Positions 59,909-64,000 of a DNA stretch of 64,000 bases are shown here, in pieces. Every line of letters begins with the position of its first letter. Position 1 is the first letter of the stretch. A model generated the notes under the pieces. That model was given only the letters and a program-made list of their open reading frames with translations. It searched no databases and was not told where the DNA came from. Source of the DNA: Flagellimonas profundi (GTDB taxonomy: Bacteria; Bacteroidota; Bacteroidia; Flavobacteriales; Flavobacteriaceae); contig NZ_JAFLNM010000001.1 of the NCBI RefSeq assembly GCF_017313275.1, positions 1,856,457 through 1,920,456 of the forward strand. The letters are read 5' to 3'. Position numbers and translations under genes: made by a program.

Positions 59909-62900
59909 TTATTTAAGTGTAACATTTAACCCCAGGCTTATGGTTTTGGCTACGGGTTGTGCCCCACCGTCATAACCTAAAGTAAGGTTTCTTCTTGAGT
60001 CATCCGCATTGCTCAATTGAACTTCGGGATTCAGACCTGAATATTTGGTAAATGTGGCCAAATTCTGCGCCTGGATATAAACTTGCGCCCTAGCCAGGCC
60101 AACCGTTGACAAAATCTTTTCGGTAAAGTTATAGGTCAACTGAATGTTCTTTAATCTAAAGAAACTACCATCCTCGATCAAATAGGAGGAAGGTCTACTA
60201 CTAATCTGGTCGTTGGCATCCATAATTGGCGAAGTGGCATTTGGATTTGCCGCTACCCAAGTGCTTGGATCTGCTGTGGGGTCGGTCGGTTGCCAAGCAT
60301 TGTACAATGCCCTTGTACTCCTGTTACCCTGAAACGTGTTAAAGTCCGCAAAGTAACGAACATAGTTGAACACATCATTTCCCTGTGAACCATTACCAAA
60401 GATATTTAAATCCAAGTTTTTGTAGCTCAAATTAATATTGATTCCATACGTAAAATCCGGATGGGGACTACCTATAACTGTACGGTCATCATCATTGATT
60501 ACTCCATCATCATTTACATCGGCCACCCTGAACTTACCAGGTGCGTTATAGTCGCCATAGGGTGCCCACGCATCGGCTTCAGCCTGTGATTGGAAAATAC
60601 CCAAATTTTTGAATCCATAAAAAGAAGACAAGGGTGTACCTGGCTCCGTGATTGAAAGTGCCGGGATTCTTCTACTTTGTCCAAAAATTCTAGTGCTTTC
60701 ACCTTCCAATGCATCAACATTGTTCTTATATGCCGAAAGGTTACCGCCAATCTCATAAGAAAAATCTCCTTTTTGATCACCGTAACTGATTCCGATATCA
60801 AAACCTTTATTGGTCATTTGCCCAACATTAAAGGCAGGCTCATCGGCCTGACCAGCAGTGTAGGTTACAGGTACGTTAATTAACATGTCTGTGGTCACCC
60901 TTTTCCAAACATCAACGTTGAGGGATACCTTGTTATCGAGCATCACCACATCCAAACCTATGTTATTAGAGGTTGTCGCCTCCCATTTGGCATTCGGATT
61001 ACCAAAGGCCCGAGGAGCAAATCCAATCTGCGGAGTACCCGTGGAACCATCAATTGGATAACCAGCTGTCAGGATATCTGAACGGTAGGTAGTATACGCA
61101 TTGTAATCACCGATTTGTTGGTTACCTGTTTTACCCCATCCATACCTAAGCTTTAAGTTATCGATCCATGTTACGTTCTCCATGAATTTTTCATCAGACA
61201 TTCTCCAACCCAAACTAAAGGCAGGGAAGAATGCACTTCTGGATGCTTGTTGAAACCTCGACGAAGAATCGTTTCTCAAAATGACCTGAGCCAAATATTT
61301 TCCATCATAATCATAGTTCAACTGACCAAATTGTGACCATAGTGTATAATCCTGCCAAACAAATCCTCGGTTGGTTGCCGTAGTGGCATCACCCAGATCC
61401 AAATAACTTAAAATATTTGTGGTTTCAAATGCAAACCTCTGTCTACTGGCTTCCAAGCGTTCCTCAAATTGCTGTATGGATTCCACACCAACATAAGCTT
61501 TAAAGTTGTGTATTTCATTGAAGGTCTTGGCATAGGTCAATGTATTCGTCCATGTCCACTGGTACTCATATTGTTCCCTGGCAGTAGAACTGTTGATAAA
61601 GTTACCCTCAACATACTCCGGTTGCGGGCGTCCCAAATCTCTTTGTCTTTGCACTCGGGCATCCACGCCAAAACTGGTACGTAATTCAAGTCCGGGAATC
61701 AGCTCGTAATTGGCATAGGCGTTACCCAAAAGTCGAAGGCTATATCTTCTATCGTCCCTATCTCTATATAATACTGCATATGGATTGAAGTTATTACCCA
61801 GGTTAGCTCCCCTACTTCCTGCAAAATTACCTGCAATATCATAAATTGGAAGTAGTGGGTGATGCTTATACGATCCTGCAACTGGACTCTGTTCATCATC
61901 ATTGGAAACGAAACCTTTCAGATTATCGAACGATGCAGTGAAATTCTCACCTATTGTCAACTTTTTGTCCAATGCTCTAAACTCTGTATTGGCCCTAAGG
62001 GAAACCCTATCGTAGCTGAAAAACTTAACAATACTCTCTTGTGAAAAGTAGCCAAGACTAAAAGCATATCTAGCCATTTCAGTTGCGCCTGACGCTGAAA
62101 TATTATGGCTTTGAATTGGTGCAGACCTTGAAACTTCCTGCCACCAGTTGGTATCAGCTGCACGCGTTATTGCATATATGTTACCAGGTTCCAAAGAATA
62201 GAGACTGGGGTCGGTTCCAGGGTCGCCCTCCATGGCACCACTAGGGAAAACATAATCCGGGATAGTAACCTCGCCATTTGGTCCAAAGGTATACTGTCCA
62301 TGGCTTGGGGTTTTACCAGCATATATGTCAGCAAGGTATAGATACTGTCCCAATTCCCGTGCATTCAATGCCTCTACATCATTAGCTGGGGATTGAATAC
62401 CATAATACATATTGTAATCAATTTTGGGTTTCCCCATTTTACCTTTTTTAGTGGTTATAATGATAACACCATTTGCCGCCCTTGATCCATAAATCGAGGC
62501 TGATGACGCATCTTTCAATACCTGCAACGATTCAATATCATTTGGGTTAAGATTGGATTGTCTTTGAGAAGGAACCCCGTCAATAATGTAGAGTGGGTCA
62601 TTGTTTCCCAAAGTTCCAAACCCGCGAATCCGTACGGTGGCCTCACCGCCGGGACGGGCATCGTTTATGATTGTAACCCCGGCAGCTCTACCTTGCAATT
62701 GCTGTGAAAAAGTAGTGGCTGGAACAGATTTCAACTCATCGGTATCAACAACGGTTACTGCACCTGTCAAATCTTTTTTGGCCTGTGAACCATAACCCGT
62801 AACCACGATTTCATCCAATTTATTTGCATCTTGCTCCATGGTTACATTGATGGTACTTTGTCCATTGACAGGGACTTCTATGCTCCTGTATCCGATATAA

Positions 62901-63115
62901 CTGATGATCAAAGTGGCATCATTTGCAGCTTCAATACTAAAGTTACCGTCGAAATCAGTCTGGGTTCCATTGGTTGTCCCCTTGACCAAAACATTGGCAC
63001 CCGGCAAGGGTCCTGTTTCATCGGAAACCGTACCTGTTACGGTCTGGGCCTGTGCAAAACCCGCGCAAAGTACAGCAACCAAAAAAATAATTCTCTTGAA
63101 AAATGGTTTTTTCAT
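59909..63115 (-). CDS. SusC/RagA family TonB-dependent transporter
   Basis: 1068 residues. Signal peptide ending GFAQAQ, a carboxypeptidase-regulatory-like domain (about 24-105; TVTGTVSDETGPLPGANVLVKGT), the TonB-linked plug (about 115-225; LDEIVVTGYGSQAKKDLTGAV, VRIRGFGTLGNNDPLYIIDGVP, GSRAANGVIIITTKKG) and a 22-strand barrel with SusC signatures (FRLKNIQLTYNF). TonB-driven import of a bulky nutrient bound by the SusD partner. First gene of the operon with susD 22 bp downstream. No sigma/anti-sigma pair adjoins; the TPR/AraC regulator is a candidate controller. Confidence 0.96.
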   Translation of the reverse strand: MKKPFFKRIIFLVAVLCAGFAQAQTVTGTVSDETGPLPGANVLVKGTTNGTQTDFDGNFSIEAANDATLIISYIGYRSIEVPVNGQSTINVTMEQDANKLDEIVVTGYGSQAKKDLTGAVTVVDTDELKSVPATTFSQQLQGRAAGVTIINDARPGGEATVRIRGFGTLGNNDPLYIIDGVPSQRQSNLNPNDIESLQVLKDASSASIYGSRAANGVIIITTKKGKMGKPKIDYNMYYGIQSPANDVEALNARELGQYLYLADIYAGKTPSHGQYTFGPNGEVTIPDYVFPSGAMEGDPGTDPSLYSLEPGNIYAITRAADTNWWQEVSRSAPIQSHNISASGATEMARYAFSLGYFSQESIVKFFSYDRVSLRANTEFRALDKKLTIGENFTASFDNLKGFVSNDDEQSPVAGSYKHHPLLPIYDIAGNFAGSRGANLGNNFNPYAVLYRDRDDRRYSLRLLGNAYANYELIPGLELRTSFGVDARVQRQRDLGRPQPEYVEGNFINSSTAREQYEYQWTWTNTLTYAKTFNEIHNFKAYVGVESIQQFEERLEASRQRFAFETTNILSYLDLGDATTATNRGFVWQDYTLWSQFGQLNYDYDGKYLAQVILRNDSSSRFQQASRSAFFPAFSLGWRMSDEKFMENVTWIDNLKLRYGWGKTGNQQIGDYNAYTTYRSDILTAGYPIDGSTGTPQIGFAPRAFGNPNAKWEATTSNNIGLDVVMLDNKVSLNVDVWKRVTTDMLINVPVTYTAGQADEPAFNVGQMTNKGFDIGISYGDQKGDFSYEIGGNLSAYKNNVDALEGESTRIFGQSRRIPALSITEPGTPLSSFYGFKNLGIFQSQAEADAWAPYGDYNAPGKFRVADVNDDGVINDDDRTVIGSPHPDFTYGININLSYKNLDLNIFGNGSQGNDVFNYVRYFADFNTFQGNRSTRALYNAWQPTDPTADPSTWVAANPNATSPIMDANDQISSRPSSYLIEDGSFFRLKNIQLTYNFTEKILSTVGLARAQVYIQAQNLATFTKYSGLNPEVQLSNADDSRRNLTLGYDGGAQPVAKTISLGLNVTLK

Positions 63116-63362
63116 AAGTTCAATTTTAGGTTTGTGTTAGTTAATCAATTGAGATTTTATTTTCATCTTCTGTAAGAAAAAAAATGGTTTTGTTGGTTAA
63201 ACTTAATTTTAAAGACCTCACTTATTGATAAATATGTGATTATAAGCCTTCAAATTCATGAATTTTATAAAAACATAGCTCTATTTTTATTCTTTTAATG
63301 AGTAGACTCTTAAAACATTAAAAAAGCGCGCCCTCTCTTTAGCAAACAATAATTATTTTGAT

Positions 63363-64000
63363 TTAGGTCAAGAGATTGCCATCCTCGTCCCACTCGGCAA
63401 TAATACCGCGCTTACTCTGATCCACACATTTGGCCAACCATTCCTCGTCATAAGATACGCCGTGCTGTTCCAGTACGTCATCCGGCACACCGTCCCAAAC
63501 ATTGGGCTGGTTACCTTTATATCCTATTTCCTCTATCCCAATTTTACTGGTATAAAAACCGGTCATGGTCAGGTTACGGACCAATGAGAAGAAATTCACC
63601 TCGAACGGCCGTTCATTACCGGGCGTTTCGGGGTCGTAAAAGGCAATCCCGTCCAAAATGGCTTTTTGTTGCTCTTCGGTGGCTGTTTTAAACTCCACAC
63701 CAAACTCCGTATTGCTTTTGTGGTCCAACCACATGATCCCACCGCGGATGTCGGGCTGGAAGGCCTCATTGTCCTTGCACATAAATTCTATGAAACCGAC
63801 CACATCGGCATCGGAAGCGGCCTTAAATTCTTCGGAGGGCGGCAAAATAAGGTCGCAAAGTACGGTAAGGGTCTCCATCTCATGCGGATTCAAAAATTGC
63901 TCGTCCTGCAGTTCATTGATCAGTTCGGTTTCCAACGGCACCCTGCCCGGATAGGTGATCTTTGGTGCTTCCACCAATTCTTCTGCTCCTGTTGAAGGCC
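63363..64000 (-). CDS. Gluconate 2-dehydrogenase subunit 3-like protein (5' end outside window)
   Basis: At least 212 residues; the frame stays open to the right edge, so the N-terminus (normally with a Tat signal) is missing. Seen: NPHEMETLTVLCDLILPPSEEFKAASDADVVGFIEFM, GIMWLDHKSNTEFG, and FFSLVRNLTMTGFYTSKIGIEEIGYKGN, all typical of the small subunit that escorts a GMC-family flavin oxidoreductase. The partner large subunit is expected close by but is not visible; it would lie right of the window. Same strand as susC, 247 bp upstream of it. Confidence 0.85.
   Translation of the reverse strand, partial: PSTGAEELVEAPKITYPGRVPLETELINELQDEQFLNPHEMETLTVLCDLILPPSEEFKAASDADVVGFIEFMCKDNEAFQPDIRGGIMWLDHKSNTEFGVEFKTATEEQQKAILDGIAFYDPETPGNERPFEVNFFSLVRNLTMTGFYTSKIGIEEIGYKGNQPNVWDGVPDDVLEQHGVSYDEEWLAKCVDQSKRGIIAEWDEDGNLLT

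Noticed and set aside
52200..64000. attR copy of the tRNA-Arg 3' end
   Set aside because: Read for gaatcctgccgcggtc and its core; only partial chance matches such as ccaccgcgga near 63740.
1..64000. CRISPR arrays, insertion sequences, rRNA operons
   Set aside because: No regularly spaced direct repeats, transposase genes or rRNA sequence were seen.

Overview
The window comes from a member of the Bacteroidota, most likely a marine Flavobacteriaceae genome (Muricauda/Allomuricauda-like; genus not provable from this alone). The signs are a SusC/SusD pair, glutamine synthetase III, a fused IcmF mutase, a two-motif DnaJ, many Bacteroidota-typical DUF families (DUF1684, DUF3570, DUF4197, DUF4266, DUF4920, DUF6268), almost no Shine-Dalgarno sequences, and promoters that fit the Bacteroidota consensus TTG-N17-22-TAnnTTTG (clean examples upstream of the tRNA-Arg, blaI, the type II glutamine synthetase and grpE). 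Base composition looks moderately AT-rich throughout.

Layout. 1-2.9 kb: small accessory genes (secreted monooxygenase-like protein, Vat/CatB-type acetyltransferase, membrane proteins, PepSY protein). 3-11.4 kb (mostly minus): M28 peptidase overlapping PPK2, an unknown secreted protein, a sigma-54 activator without DNA-binding domain, DUF6268 barrel, MscS channel, NatA/NatB-type ABC exporter. 11.5-17.2 kb: grpE-dnaJ, a TIGR01777 epimerase, DUF4920-mnmD, ilvE, a MazG-like pyrophosphohydrolase. 17.2-21.2 kb: two small membrane ORFs, crcB, and a nitrogen operon PII-amtB-porin. 21.3-28.9 kb: DUF1684 lipoprotein, secreted hydrolase-like protein, Lrp regulator, icmF, purU. 29-33.9 kb: maltose phosphorylase-type GH65 and a SusA-like GH13, then DUF4197. 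34.1-37 kb: pyrF and prfA. 37-41.4 kb: a small ABC pair and, on the minus strand, a compact extracytoplasmic redox cluster (Rieske lipoprotein, thioredoxin, ApbE flavin transferase, DUF4266, DUF3570). 41.5-46.1 kb: purM and two divergently transcribed glutamine synthetases (GSIII and GSII). 46.2-50.6 kb: a Ca/Na exchanger, a BlaI/M56 signalling pair with three operator-like palindromes around the blaI promoter, and apt.

From 50.67 kb the character changes: a tRNA-Arg(ACG) is followed at once by a Bacteroidota-type tyrosine recombinase, which looks like the left boundary of an integrated element. Behind it lie a transmembrane TPR/AraC-type regulator and, on the minus strand, susC-susD-FG-GAP/ASPIC lipoprotein, with a gluconate 2-dehydrogenase subunit 3-like gene cut by the right edge. 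No tRNA 3'-end repeat (attR) was found inside the window, so the element either ends outside it or is old.

How genes work together: PII, AmtB, the porin and both glutamine synthetases form the ammonium uptake and assimilation set, and their two control regions share sequence elements. GH13 trims maltodextrins outside the cytoplasm and GH65 phosphorolyses the resulting disaccharides. The most promising under-described system is the ApbE/thioredoxin/DUF4266/DUF3570/Rieske cluster, which could be a flavin-based envelope electron-transfer module.
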